Assembly (NCBI GenBank): GCA_028818755.1
Contig: JAPPNF010000167.1
Span: 220,756-284,755 of the forward strand
From: Deltaproteobacteria bacterium
Lineage (GTDB): Bacteria; Desulfobacterota; Binatia; UBA9968; JAJDTQ01
Direction of reading: 5' to 3'
DNA: 64,000 nucleotides
The position numbers and the translations under genes were made by a program. Positions 1 through 8,890 of this stretch are shown here, piece after piece. Within the stretch, counting starts at the first letter, position 1. Each line of letters begins with the position of its first letter. A model generated the notes under the pieces. That model saw only the letters and a list, made by a program, of their open reading frames with translations. It had not been told where the DNA came from and made no database searches.

Positions 1-2185
1 CCGCATCAACGGCATCAACACGGACGCGGCCGTCGCGCTGCCCGGTGTCGTCAGCGTCACGACCGGCGCGGACATCGGCGACAGCGTGGGATCGGTCCCC
101 TGTGCCGCGGCCAACCCGACGTTGCGCACGCCGCCGTACCCGGTACTGGCCCAGGAGGTCGTCAGGCACGTGGGAGAGCCCGTGGCCGCGGTGGTGGCCG
201 AGGACTCCTACACGGCACGGGACGCCCTCGACCTGATAGAGGTGGACTACGAGCCGCTGCCGGCGGTCTCCGACCTGGAGAAGGCGCTGGAGGCGGGCTC
301 GCCGCTCGTCCATTCCCAATGGGACAGCAACCAGGCTTTCACCTTCGAGTGCGGCACGGGAGACATGGACAAGGCCCGCGCCGAAGCGGACGTCATCGTC
401 AAGCAGAAGTTCATCCATCAGCGCCTCGCGCCCATCCCGGTGGAGACCCGCGGCGTGGTGGCCCGGTACTTCCCGGGCGAGGATGAGCTGACCGTCTGGA
501 GCTCCACCCAGATCCCGCATCTTCTCCGGGCCATGCTGGCGCTCGTGCTCGGGTTCCCGGAACACCGTATCCGGATCATCGCCCCGGAGGTGGGCGGCGG
601 CTTCGGCTGCAAGCTGAACGTCTACCGGGAAGAGGCGCTGCTGGCCCATCTGGCCATGAAGCTCAAGGGCACGGTGAAGTGGATCGAAGGGCGGCGCGAG
701 AACCTGCAGGCAACGATCCACGGACGTGGACAGGTGGGCACCGTGGAGGCCGCCGTGAAGAAGGACGGCACCATCCTGGGCGTGACCTACGACAGCCTGC
801 TGGATACCGGTGCCTATCACCAGCTCCTGACGCCGGGAATGCCGCCGCTCACCGGCCTGATGATCAGCGGGTCCTACAAGATTCCGACCCTGAAGTTCAC
901 TTCCACCGGCGGTTTCACCAACAAGATCGCCACCGATGCCTACCGCGGCGCCGGAAGGCCCGAGGCCACGCTGGTGATCGAGCGCACCATGGACCTGATC
1001 GCGCGCGAGCTGGACATGGACCCGGTGGAGATACGGCGGAAGAACTTCGCCCAGCCCGACGATTTCCCGCTGTCGGTGGCCACCGGCCTGGCCTATGACA
1101 GCGGCAACTACCAGGCGGCGCTGGACAAGGCCCTGGAGATGGTGGGCTACGAAGACCTTCGCGCGGAGCAGGAGCGGCTCAGGAGGGAAGGCCGTTACAT
1201 GGGCATCGGCTTCTCCACCTACGTCGAGATCTGCGCCATGGGACCTTCCGCGGCGCTGCCCGCCGGCGGATGGGAGAGCGGCACCGTGAGGCTGGACTTC
1301 ACCGGCAAGACCACTGTGCTGACGGGCGTGTCGCCCCACGGCCAGGGAGAGGAAACCACCTTCGCGCAGATCGTCTCCGACGAGCTCGGGGTTCCCATCG
1401 AGGACGTCGCCGTGCTCCATGGCGATACGGCGGTGGTCCCCAACGGCATTGGCACCTTCGGGAGCCGCGGCATCTCCGTAGGAGGCACCGCGGTGTACAT
1501 GGCGACGCAGAAGGTCAGGGAAAAGGCCGAGGCCATCGCCGCCAACGTGCTGGAATGCAGCACCGACGACCTGGAGTTCGAGGACGGCAAGTTCTCTGTC
1601 AAGGGCGTGCCCGACAAGGGCATCACGATCCAGGAGGTCGCCCTGCAGGCGCACGTGGCCACCAAGCTGCCCGCGGGCATGGAGCCGGGGCTGCAGGCGA
1701 CGTCGGTGTTCGAGCCCTCGAACTTCACGTTCCCCTTCGGCACGCACATCTGCGTGGTGGAGGTGGATACCCAGAGCGGCGAGGTCAATATCCTCAGGTA
1801 CATCGCGGTGGACGACTGCGGCAAGGTTATCAACCCGATGATCGTGGACGGCCAGGTGCAGGGCGGCATCGCCCAGGGGCTCGGGCAGGCGCTTCTGGAG
1901 GAGGTGGTCTACGACGAGGACGGCCAGCTCGTCACCGGCAGCCTCATGGACTACGCCGTGGCCCGTGCGGAAGACCTGCCGACCCTGGAATTCGCCCGCA
2001 CGGAGACCCCGTCGCCGGTGAATCCCATGGGAGTGAAGGGAGTGGGCGAGGCCGGCACCATCGGTTCCACGCCCTCCATCGTCAACGCGGTGGTGGATGC
2101 GCTGGCCCCGTTCGGCGTCACCCACATCGACATGCCGCTCAAGCCCGAGAAGATCTGGCGTCTGTGCCAGGGCGGCGCGAAGTGA
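1..2185 (+). CDS. Molybdenum hydroxylase large subunit, form II CoxL-like (5' partial)
   Basis: The molybdopterin-cytosine-dinucleotide-binding subunit of a xanthine dehydrogenase/CO dehydrogenase-type hydroxylase, cut by the window edge; the frame is open from base 2 and already aligns with the N-terminal part of the family, so only a short N-terminus is missing. The active-site loop AYRGAGR (encoded at 938-958) is the signature of form II, or putative, CO dehydrogenases, not the AYXCSFR loop of true aerobic CO dehydrogenase. The C-terminal GVGEAG carries the catalytic glutamate. It is followed after 20 bases by the FAD subunit gene. The 2Fe-2S subunit is not downstream and is presumably to the left of the window. 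The substrate cannot be told from sequence; form II enzymes oxidise diverse aldehydes, heterocycles or aromatics. Confidence 0.9.
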   Translation, partial: RINGINTDAAVALPGVVSVTTGADIGDSVGSVPCAAANPTLRTPPYPVLAQEVVRHVGEPVAAVVAEDSYTARDALDLIEVDYEPLPAVSDLEKALEAGSPLVHSQWDSNQAFTFECGTGDMDKARAEADVIVKQKFIHQRLAPIPVETRGVVARYFPGEDELTVWSSTQIPHLLRAMLALVLGFPEHRIRIIAPEVGGGFGCKLNVYREEALLAHLAMKLKGTVKWIEGRRENLQATIHGRGQVGTVEAAVKKDGTILGVTYDSLLDTGAYHQLLTPGMPPLTGLMISGSYKIPTLKFTSTGGFTNKIATDAYRGAGRPEATLVIERTMDLIARELDMDPVEIRRKNFAQPDDFPLSVATGLAYDSGNYQAALDKALEMVGYEDLRAEQERLRREGRYMGIGFSTYVEICAMGPSAALPAGGWESGTVRLDFTGKTTVLTGVSPHGQGEETTFAQIVSDELGVPIEDVAVLHGDTAVVPNGIGTFGSRGISVGGTAVYMATQKVREKAEAIAANVLECSTDDLEFEDGKFSVKGVPDKGITIQEVALQAHVATKLPAGMEPGLQATSVFEPSNFTFPFGTHICVVEVDTQSGEVNILRYIAVDDCGKVINPMIVDGQVQGGIAQGLGQALLEEVVYDEDGQLVTGSLMDYAVARAEDLPTLEFARTETPSPVNPMGVKGVGEAGTIGSTPSIVNAVVDALAPFGVTHIDMPLKPEKIWRLCQGGAK

Positions 2186-2205
2186 GAAACTAGCGAGAGC
2201 CGATC

Positions 2206-3060
2206 ATGATACCTGCTGCTTTCGATTATATTGTTCCCGATAGTCTCGAGGCCGCCGCGGCCAGTCTGGCGGACGCCGGCGACAACGCCAAGGTTATGGC
2301 CGGCGGACACAGTCTGCTGCCGATGATGAAGCTGCGGCTGGCGCAACCGGCGGTGGTCATCGACCTCAAGCGGCTGGACTCGTTGCGCCGGATCCAGTTG
2401 GACAGCGGCACGCTCCGCATCGGCGGGCTGGTGACGCATCACCAGGTCGAGACCTCCGGCGAAGTGAATGAGAACTGCTCGCTGCTGGCCAAGGTCGCGG
2501 GCAGCATCGGCGACCCGCAGGTGCGCAACCGTGGCACCATCGGCGGCAGCATAGTCCACGCCGACCCGGCCGCGGACTGGCCCGCGGCGCTGCTGGCCAT
2601 GGGCGCCAACGTCCACCTGACCAGCAAGGGTGGCGAGCGCTCGATGGCGGCCGGCGACTTCTTTCTGGGTCCCCTGACCAGCGCCATCGAGGCCAACGAG
2701 ATCCTGACCGGAGTGAGCGTCGCCGTGCCCGTCGCCGGCACCCGCTCCGCCTACCGCAAGGTCAAGCAAAAGGCCTCGGGCTTCGCCATCGTCGGCATCG
2801 CCGTATGCCTGCGGACCGACGGCGACACCTGCGCCGACATCGGCATCGGCGTCACCGGCCTAGCCGGCGCCCCGTTCCGGGCCTCCGGTGTCGAGGACCA
2901 GCTCAGGGGCAAGGCGCTGACCGGGGATGCCATTGCCGCGGCCGCCAGCGGAGTGGCAGACGGCGTCGACGCCCTTGACGACATCCACGCGTCAGGCGAG
3001 TTCCGTTCCCATCTGGCCCGGCTGAACACCGCCCGGGCCATCCAGGACGCCCTCGGCTAG
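2206..3060 (+). CDS. Molybdenum hydroxylase FAD-binding medium subunit (CoxM-like)
   Basis: A 284-residue flavoprotein subunit that passes electrons from the 2Fe-2S clusters to the external acceptor. The N-terminal half has the usual FAD contacts of this family: AGGHSLLPMMKLR near residue 31 and a second FAD motif, GTIGGSIVHADP, near residue 109. The C-terminal CO dehydrogenase flavoprotein domain is complete. The length is normal for CoxM proteins (about 285). It lies 20 bases downstream of the large-subunit gene in the same operon. Order here is L-M, unlike the M-L-S order of the second cluster at 37.7-41.4 kb. Confidence 0.92.
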   Translation: MIPAAFDYIVPDSLEAAAASLADAGDNAKVMAGGHSLLPMMKLRLAQPAVVIDLKRLDSLRRIQLDSGTLRIGGLVTHHQVETSGEVNENCSLLAKVAGSIGDPQVRNRGTIGGSIVHADPAADWPAALLAMGANVHLTSKGGERSMAAGDFFLGPLTSAIEANEILTGVSVAVPVAGTRSAYRKVKQKASGFAIVGIAVCLRTDGDTCADIGIGVTGLAGAPFRASGVEDQLRGKALTGDAIAAAASGVADGVDALDDIHASGEFRSHLARLNTARAIQDALG

Positions 3061-3069
3061 TGTAGCAAG

Positions 3070-3094
3070 CGAGGCCGGCCACGCGCCGGCCTCG
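3070..3094 (+). terminator. Hairpin after the CoxL/CoxM genes
   Basis: A 10-bp perfect inverted repeat (GAGGCCGGC / GCCGGCCTC plus one flanking C-G pair) with a 5-base loop, 10 bases after the CoxM-like stop. There is no U-tract, so it may be a weak terminator or an mRNA-stabilising hairpin between this operon and the glyoxalase-fold gene. Confidence 0.45.
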
Positions 3095-3120
3095 TATCAA
3101 CCCCAACAAGGACCGGACCC

Positions 3121-3537
3121 ATGCCCAAGGCGCCCAGCGGCCTGATGGGAATGCGCCACATCGCCCTCAACGTCAAGGACGTCGAGCGCTCAAAAGCGTT
3201 CTACCAGGACGTCCTGGGCATGGAGGTCGTGTGGCAGCCCGACCCGCAGAACGCCTACCTCAGCTCCGGGACCGACAACTTGGCCCTGCACGAAACCCCC
3301 GGAAACCGGGCGCCCGCAGCCACCTCGTCCCTCGATCACCTGGGCTTCATCGTCTCCGACATCGACCGCGTCCAGGAGCTCGAAGCCGAATTCCGCGCCC
3401 GGCAGGTCACCATCATCAAGCCCTTCAAGCGCCACCGCGACGGCAGCGCCTCCTTCTACTGCGCCGACCCCGACGGTGTGGTCATCCAAATGCTCTACGA
3501 GCCGACCCTGAGCAGGCAGAGCATCGGAAGAGAATAA
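3121..3537 (+). CDS. VOC-family (glyoxalase/bleomycin resistance/dioxygenase) protein
   Basis: A 138-residue single-domain vicinal-oxygen-chelate protein with the paired beta-alpha-beta-beta-beta layout. It starts with GMRHIALNVKDVERSKAFYQ (first metal-ligand His within RHIALNV) and has a second half beginning SLDHLGFIVSDIDR. It ends with the characteristic YCADPDGVVIQML, where a glutamate ligand is often found but is not obvious here. Function within the superfamily (lyase, isomerase, dioxygenase) cannot be assigned. It lies on the same strand 60 bases after the molybdenum hydroxylase genes, separated by a hairpin. Confidence 0.85.
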   Translation: MPKAPSGLMGMRHIALNVKDVERSKAFYQDVLGMEVVWQPDPQNAYLSSGTDNLALHETPGNRAPAATSSLDHLGFIVSDIDRVQELEAEFRARQVTIIKPFKRHRDGSASFYCADPDGVVIQMLYEPTLSRQSIGRE

Positions 3538-3593
3538 CCCTGCAGCGTCCGGACGACGTCGAGGACAGTGGAGGCAGACTGTCGCACGGTTGC

Positions 3594-5042
3594 TCAGGAC
3601 TGAGCCGGCCGCAAGTCGCCGCGGTTCTCCGTGAGCCTTTGGACGATCCGTTCCGCCGCCTCCTCGCCGGTGTTGATACAGTCGGCGATGCCGACGCCGC
3701 GGTAGCTCTTGCCGGCCAGGGCGAGGGTGGGAAACTGCCTGAGCCGTGTTTCGATTCTCTCCACCCGGTCCAGGTGCCCGACGTTGTACTGAGGCATGCC
3801 GTCCACATAGCGGGTGGTGCGGGATAGCGTCGGCGCGCCGGAGATGCCGAGGAGCGCTTCCAGATCCTCTCGGACCTGGGCTTCCAGGGCCTCGTCGGAT
3901 TGATCGAGGAGGTCTGCTTGCAGCGCGCCCCCCGCGAAACAGCGGAGCAGGGCGATATCTTCGGGAGCCCTGCCCGCGTACTTCACGCTGCTGAAAGTGC
4001 ATGCCATGATCTTCCGGCGCTCCACGTGGGGGACCACGAATCCGTAGCCGTCGAGGGGGTGGGCGACGTCACCACGGCGATAGGCGAGGTTCACCGTGGC
4101 GGTGGACGAGAAGGGGATCGCTTGTAGCTCACCAGCCAGCTTGGGATCCAGCGTTGTGAGTGCAGCCGTGGCGGCATCGGCTGGGAGGGTGCAGATCACC
4201 GCGTCTGCCTCAAGCTCGGAACGGCTGGTGTCGACTCGCCATTGGTGGGTGTCGGGATTCCATCCCAGCGCACGGACGGTCTCGCCAAGCCGTACCACGC
4301 CGGCACCGACGGCCTCCTCAATGCGGCGCACGAGCACCTCCATGCCGCCGTCGATGCTGACGAAGAGACTCCAGCGGGCACCGGTCTCGTCCGTGGCCTG
4401 GGCGCGGCGTTTCTGAGCGCGGCGGGTTCCGGTGATGACGCTGCCGTAGGTGCGCTCCATCTCCGGGAACCGGGGCATGGTGGCGGCCAGGCTGAGGGCT
4501 TCAGGGTCCGAGGCGTAGATGCCGCCGATCAGGGGCTGGGCGACGCGCTCCAGGACCTCCCGCCCCAGCCGTCGGCGCACGAACGATGCCAGGCTCTCGT
4601 CGCCGTCATCGACGCGCCGGGGCACCAGCGGTTCCAGCGCCATGCGCAGCTTGCCGCCCCAGGAGAACACGGGACTGCGCAGCACCGAGCCCACGCGCGT
4701 GGGGGCCATCAACAGAAACCCTTCGGGTAGCGACGCCAGCTTGCCCCGGTGGACGGTATACAGCTTCAACGCGCCCTGTTGGGGGGCGATCAGACGGTCT
4801 GCGAGCCCGAGGCGCTCGCAAAGGCGCAACGCCGCTGGTTTGTCAGTGATGTAGGAATCCGGACCGAGCTCGATGAGGAGATCGTCGGCGTGCTCGGTGG
4901 CGATGACGCCGCCGAGGCGGTCGGACGCCTCCAGCAGGGTGACACGCAGGTCCAGGGAACCGGTGTGGCCCAGCTCCGTCAGCCGATGGGCCGCCGCCAA
5001 GCCCGAAACTCCGCCGCCGATGACGATGATGTGTTTGGTCAT
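3594..5042 (-). CDS. hemY: Protoporphyrinogen oxidase, oxygen-dependent HemY type
   Basis: FAD enzyme catalysing the six-electron oxidation of protoporphyrinogen IX to protoporphyrin IX, the penultimate heme step. The N-terminus has the dinucleotide-binding motif IGGGVSGLAAAHRL (residues 8-21). The rest of the 482 residues follow the PPOX/monoamine-oxidase fold, ending with the C-terminal FAD motif LALAGKSYRGVGIADCINTG. The ATG at 5042 (MTKHII) is preferred over an upstream TTG at 5051 that would add three residues. It is 77 bases downstream of hemE on the same strand, giving a partial heme operon. No ferrochelatase (hemH) gene is in the window. Confidence 0.93.
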   Translation of the reverse strand: MTKHIIVIGGGVSGLAAAHRLTELGHTGSLDLRVTLLEASDRLGGVIATEHADDLLIELGPDSYITDKPAALRLCERLGLADRLIAPQQGALKLYTVHRGKLASLPEGFLLMAPTRVGSVLRSPVFSWGGKLRMALEPLVPRRVDDGDESLASFVRRRLGREVLERVAQPLIGGIYASDPEALSLAATMPRFPEMERTYGSVITGTRRAQKRRAQATDETGARWSLFVSIDGGMEVLVRRIEEAVGAGVVRLGETVRALGWNPDTHQWRVDTSRSELEADAVICTLPADAATAALTTLDPKLAGELQAIPFSSTATVNLAYRRGDVAHPLDGYGFVVPHVERRKIMACTFSSVKYAGRAPEDIALLRCFAGGALQADLLDQSDEALEAQVREDLEALLGISGAPTLSRTTRYVDGMPQYNVGHLDRVERIETRLRQFPTLALAGKSYRGVGIADCINTGEEAAERIVQRLTENRGDLRPAQS

Positions 5043-5119
5043 TCCCGCCAAAAAGAACTCGCGGTGGGGTCAGATCTTGGAAATGGTTCTATAATGAGAT
5101 GATTTTACGTAGTAATTGC

Positions 5120-6154
5120 CTATCCGCTGAGCTCATGCACCGCGTCCACCATGGCCCTGACGTGGTCCACGGGGGTTTCCGGGAGGATGCCGTGGCCGAG
5201 GTTGAAGATGTGGCCCGGGCGGCCTTCGGCGCGGCGGAGGATGTCCCGGACCCGCCGGCGGATCTCGGCCGGGGGTGCGAACAGGGCCACGGGGTCGAGG
5301 TTGCCCTGGATGGCCACGTCATGGCCCACCCGGCTCCACGCCTGGTCCAGATCGATGCGCCAGTCCACGCCCAGCACGTCGCTGCCCGCCTCTCCCATGA
5401 GCTCCAGCAGGCCCGAGGTGCCGGTGCCGAAGTGGATGACCGGGACACTTGGCGTTACCCCCGCCATCAGCCGGCGCATGTGCGGCAGGACGTATTGGCG
5501 ATAGTCGTCCGGCGCGAGACAGCCCACCCAGCTGTCGAAGACCTGGAGGGCTTCGATCCCGGCCGCGATCTGGGCGTTGACGTAGGAGACCGTGGAGGTC
5601 ACCAGCCGCTCCATGAGCGCGTTCCAGGCGCCGGCGTCGGTGTGAAATAGCCGCTTGGTATGGATGTAGTTCCGCGAGGCGCCGCCTTCGATGAGGTAGG
5701 ACGCCAGCGTGAAGGGGGCGCCGCAGAACCCGATCAGCGGCACGCGCCCGCCCAGTGCCGCCCGGGTAACGCGGACGGCGTCGTACACGTAGGAGAGGGA
5801 CTCTTCCGGCGCCGGGTCGCGCAGCGCGTCGACGTCCCCGCCGGTCCTCACCGGCCGCTGAATCTTCGGTCCGCCCTCGGCGTACTCGAGCCCCACCCCC
5901 ATCGGCTCCAGCACCAGGAGGATGTCGGCGAAGATGATGGCGGCATCCACGTCGAGCCGCTCCACCGGTGTCACGGTGACCTCCGCCACGAGGTCCGGGG
6001 TCTTGCACAGCTCCAGGAAGCCGACCTTGGCCCTTATGTCGCGGTAGTGCTTCATGTAACGCCCGGCCTGACGCATGAGCCATACGGGTGTGAAAGGGGT
6101 CTTGCCGCGGTGGCAGGCGATCAGAAACGGGTGCTGCCGTAACTTGTTGGTCAT
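5120..6154 (-). CDS. hemE: Uroporphyrinogen decarboxylase
   Basis: Removes the four acetate carboxyls of uroporphyrinogen III to give coproporphyrinogen III in heme synthesis. The protein has 344 residues, normal for HemE. The hallmark WLMRQAGRYM lies at residues 25-34 with the substrate-binding arginines. The second signature, GFCGAPFTLASYLIEGG, lies mid-protein, and a conserved FGTGTSGLLELMGEAG stretch follows. It lies between dinB and hemY on the minus strand, 33 bases after the dinB stop, and is probably cotranscribed with hemY. Confidence 0.97.
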   Translation of the reverse strand: MTNKLRQHPFLIACHRGKTPFTPVWLMRQAGRYMKHYRDIRAKVGFLELCKTPDLVAEVTVTPVERLDVDAAIIFADILLVLEPMGVGLEYAEGGPKIQRPVRTGGDVDALRDPAPEESLSYVYDAVRVTRAALGGRVPLIGFCGAPFTLASYLIEGGASRNYIHTKRLFHTDAGAWNALMERLVTSTVSYVNAQIAAGIEALQVFDSWVGCLAPDDYRQYVLPHMRRLMAGVTPSVPVIHFGTGTSGLLELMGEAGSDVLGVDWRIDLDQAWSRVGHDVAIQGNLDPVALFAPPAEIRRRVRDILRRAEGRPGHIFNLGHGILPETPVDHVRAMVDAVHELSG

Positions 6155-6187
6155 TCTATTCGCCTGAAGTCTCTACGTGTCTGTGAG

Positions 6188-7378
6188 CTATGCGCCCTTC
6201 GACTTCGCTTCGCTACGCTCAGGGTGAACGGAGGGAAGTCGAGGCTTGGAAGACGCTTGGTTCGAGTGATCTTTCCCCGCCCCCAGCGTCACGGTCTCCT
6301 CGCCGTACTTGTGCCGGAGCCGGTCGATGCCCTTGTAGAGCTGTTCCATGGAGGCGCGCTCGCGATAGTCGAAGATCGAGTCCTGCCACCCCTCCGTGAT
6401 GATGCGGCTGGTGCTGACTCCGAGGAGGCGCACCGGCCGGTCCGGCGCGAGGTTCGCCTCGAACAGCTCCCGCACGACCTTGAAGATGTCCACGTCGAAG
6501 CACGTGGACGCCTTCAGGGTGCGCGAGCGGGTGATGGTCTTGAAATCGGAATAACGCAGCTTCAGGGTGATGCGGCGGGCGCGGCCCCCCTGGCGTCGCA
6601 GCCGGGCCGCCACCTCTCCCACGAGACCTCCCAGCACCTGCTCCATGGCCGCCGTATCCAGGAGCGGCTGGGCGAGCGTGGTCTCGCTCCCGATGGAGTG
6701 CTCGTGGACGCGTCCGCTCGACTCCGGACGGTCCAGGTTCAGGTAGCGCCCCCCGAGCCGGGGGTGGGCGAGGAGTTGCGCCACGGTGGCGATGCCGCGG
6801 TCCACGAGTTCCCGGTGCGTCTTGGGGCCGACGCCGGGGATGATCGATACGTCGAGGGGTCCCAGGAAGCGTTCCTCCGATCCCGGCGGCACGTAGAGGA
6901 GGCCCCGCGGCTTCACCGTGGTGGCGGCGATCTTGGCCACGGTCGGGTGGGTGGCGAGGCCGCCGGACGAGGGTAGTCCCAGCTCGTTCCGGATGCGGCC
7001 GATGATCTCGTGGGCGACGCGGATGGGGTGTCCCATCAGGCGTTCGGTGCCGGTCAGGTTGACCAGTCCCTCGTCGATGGAGAAGGCGCGAACATCCGGC
7101 GAAAACGTGCGCAGCAGGTCGAACACCTTTGCCGAGAACTCGCTGTAGACCTTGCGCCGGCCGGGGACGAAGATTCCGTCGGGGCAGAGGCGCCGCGCCT
7201 GGAATCCCGGCATGGCCGAGCGGACCCCGAACTGGCGCGCCTCGTAGGAGGCGGAGGTGACCACCCCGCGGCCGGAGCCGCCGCCCACCATCACGGGCTT
7301 GCCTTCCAGGGAAGGGTCCAGGACGCGCTCCACGGACACGTAGAACGAGTCCATGTCGATGTGCAGGTAGAAGGCCAT
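6188..7378 (-). CDS. dinB: DNA polymerase IV (Y-family translesion polymerase)
   Basis: Error-prone Y-family polymerase. The catalytic metal-binding motif HIDMDSFYVSVE (Asp8, Asp10) and the SIDE motif (residues 100-103) with the second catalytic acidic pair are present. They are followed by the helix-hairpin-helix thumb (IIPGVGPKTHRELVDRG) and the little-finger domain. The body of about 375 residues is normal. The last 18 or so residues (from about LPSVHPERSEAKSKGA) are encoded by a REP-like repeat that also supplies the stop codon, so the original C-terminus, which in many Pol IV proteins carries the beta-clamp-binding peptide, may have been replaced. No LexA-box-like site was recognised upstream. 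Confidence 0.95.
   Translation of the reverse strand: MAFYLHIDMDSFYVSVERVLDPSLEGKPVMVGGGSGRGVVTSASYEARQFGVRSAMPGFQARRLCPDGIFVPGRRKVYSEFSAKVFDLLRTFSPDVRAFSIDEGLVNLTGTERLMGHPIRVAHEIIGRIRNELGLPSSGGLATHPTVAKIAATTVKPRGLLYVPPGSEERFLGPLDVSIIPGVGPKTHRELVDRGIATVAQLLAHPRLGGRYLNLDRPESSGRVHEHSIGSETTLAQPLLDTAAMEQVLGGLVGEVAARLRRQGGRARRITLKLRYSDFKTITRSRTLKASTCFDVDIFKVVRELFEANLAPDRPVRLLGVSTSRIITEGWQDSIFDYRERASMEQLYKGIDRLRHKYGEETVTLGAGKDHSNQASSKPRLPSVHPERSEAKSKGA
6191..6245. repeat. REP-like intergenic repeat, copy 1 (single arm), overlapping the 3' end of dinB
   Basis: Contains CCCTTCGACTTCGCTTCGCT followed by ACGCTCAGGGTGAACGG, the same arm that occurs as both halves of the palindromes at 41469-41579 and 56144-56272. 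A degenerate GAAGTCGAGGC follows. Here the repeat is inside the reading frame of dinB and sets its stop codon. Confidence 0.75.
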
Positions 7379-7435
7379 ACGGCATCTTCATGTTAACAGC
7401 AGGGGGAAACTCCGGGCAATTGGAACAGATCCCGA

Positions 7436-7451
7436 TGGCATTCCTTTTGCA
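7436..7451 (+). promoter_or_regulatory. Candidate sigma-54 (-24/-12) promoter for radA
   Basis: TGGCATTCCTTTTGCA matches the sigma-54 consensus TGGCACGN4TTGCW at the GG and GC core with correct spacing. It lies 30 bases upstream of the radA ATG, allowing a start site near 7463. A single match by eye could be chance. No enhancer-binding-protein gene is nearby. Confidence 0.3.
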
Positions 7452-7480
7452 CCCCTCCTATGATGAACGGGAGGTGAGGC

Positions 7481-8842
7481 ATGGCACGAGCCAGGGTCGT
7501 CTACGAATGTCAGAACTGCGGTTTCCAGTCCCCCAAGTGGCTGGGCCGGTGTCCGGACTGCGGACGGTGGGACTCGCTGGTGGAGGAAGCGGTCGCGGCC
7601 CCGTCCAACACCCGTGGAGACGGCGATGCCGGCCCCGCGCGGGAGCCTTCGCCCATCCACGCCGTCACCACCGACACGGGCAGCCGCCTGCGCTCGGGCA
7701 TCGAGGAGTTCGACCGGGTCCTGGGCGGCGGCCTGGTGGACGGCTCCGCCGTGCTCATCGGCGGCGACCCGGGCATCGGCAAATCCACCCTGCTGCTGCA
7801 GGCGGTGGCGGGATTGAGCCATGACGGGCCGCCCTGCCTTTACGTCTCCGGCGAGGAGTCCGAACAGCAGGTCCAGATGCGCGGCCGGCGCATTGCGCTG
7901 GCATCCTCGAACCTGCTGGTGCTGAGCGAGACGTCGCTGGAGCGTATCCTGGAGCAGGTCAAGGCGGTCAAGACCGCCGTGCTGGTGGTGGACTCCATCC
8001 AGACGGTGCACACCTCCGCCATCCCGTCCGCTCCGGGGAGCATCGGCCAAGTGCGGGAGTGCTCGAGCGCGCTCATCTCCATGGCCAAGAAGACCGGCAT
8101 CGCCACCTTTCTCGTCGGCCACGTGACCAAGGACGGCGCCATCGCCGGCCCGCGGGTCCTCGAGCACATGGTGGACACGGTGCTCTACTTCGAGGGCGAG
8201 CGCGGCCACAGCTTCCGCATCCTGCGGGCGGTCAAGAACCGCTTCGGCTCCACCAACGAGATCGGCGTGTTCGAGATGCAGGAAGCGGGGCTGCGGGAGG
8301 TGTCCAACCCCTCGCAGATCTTTCTTTCCGAACGCCCGCTGGGAGGGTCGGGATCGGTGGTGGTCCCCAGCATGGAGGGCACCCGTCCGATCCTGGTGGA
8401 GATCCAGTCGCTGGTGACCCGGTCTTTCCTGACCCTGCCCAGGCGCACCTGCATCGGCGTCGACGCCAACCGGCTTGCCCTGATCCTCGCCATCCTGGAG
8501 AAGCGCAAGGGGATGAACTTCTTCGACAAGGACGTGTTCATCAACGTGGCCGGCGGCGTGAACGTTTCGGAGCCCGCGGTGGACCTGGGCATCGCGGTGG
8601 GGGTGGCCTCCAGCGCCCTGGATCGGGCGGTGGATCCCTACATGATCTTCGTCGGCGAAGTGGGCCTGGCGGGTGAGATCCGCACCGTCACCCGCGCGGA
8701 GGCCCGTGTGGCCGAGGCGGGCAAGCTCGGTTTCCGCAAATGCGTCCTGCCCCAAGGCAACCGCCGGCAGCTACAGCACGTCGAGCAGCCCGAGCTGCTA
8801 GGGGTGAGCTCGCTGGAGGAGTGCTGGGAAATCCTTTTTTGA
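7481..8842 (+). CDS. radA: DNA repair protein RadA
   Basis: RecA-like ATPase that promotes branch migration during homologous recombination. All family marks are present in 453 residues: the N-terminal zinc finger CxxC...CxxC (Cys10, 13, 24, 27), Walker A GGDPGIGKST (94-103), the RadA-specific KNRFG motif (252-256), and a C-terminal Lon-protease-like domain with LPQGNRRQL near the end. The start has a clear ribosome-binding site (GGGAGGTGAGGC before ATG). It is transcribed divergently from dinB, so two recombination/translesion genes share the 102-base region between them. Confidence 0.97.
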   Translation: MARARVVYECQNCGFQSPKWLGRCPDCGRWDSLVEEAVAAPSNTRGDGDAGPAREPSPIHAVTTDTGSRLRSGIEEFDRVLGGGLVDGSAVLIGGDPGIGKSTLLLQAVAGLSHDGPPCLYVSGEESEQQVQMRGRRIALASSNLLVLSETSLERILEQVKAVKTAVLVVDSIQTVHTSAIPSAPGSIGQVRECSSALISMAKKTGIATFLVGHVTKDGAIAGPRVLEHMVDTVLYFEGERGHSFRILRAVKNRFGSTNEIGVFEMQEAGLREVSNPSQIFLSERPLGGSGSVVVPSMEGTRPILVEIQSLVTRSFLTLPRRTCIGVDANRLALILAILEKRKGMNFFDKDVFINVAGGVNVSEPAVDLGIAVGVASSALDRAVDPYMIFVGEVGLAGEIRTVTRAEARVAEAGKLGFRKCVLPQGNRRQLQHVEQPELLGVSSLEECWEILF

Positions 8843-8890
8843 TTCAATAGGTTGTAAACAGTGGTGCCAGTTCTTGGACTAATCTCGACC

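Noticed and set aside
1..2185. Aerobic carbon monoxide dehydrogenase
   Set aside because: The active-site loop is AYRGAGR, not the AYXCSFR of true CO-oxidising form I enzymes.
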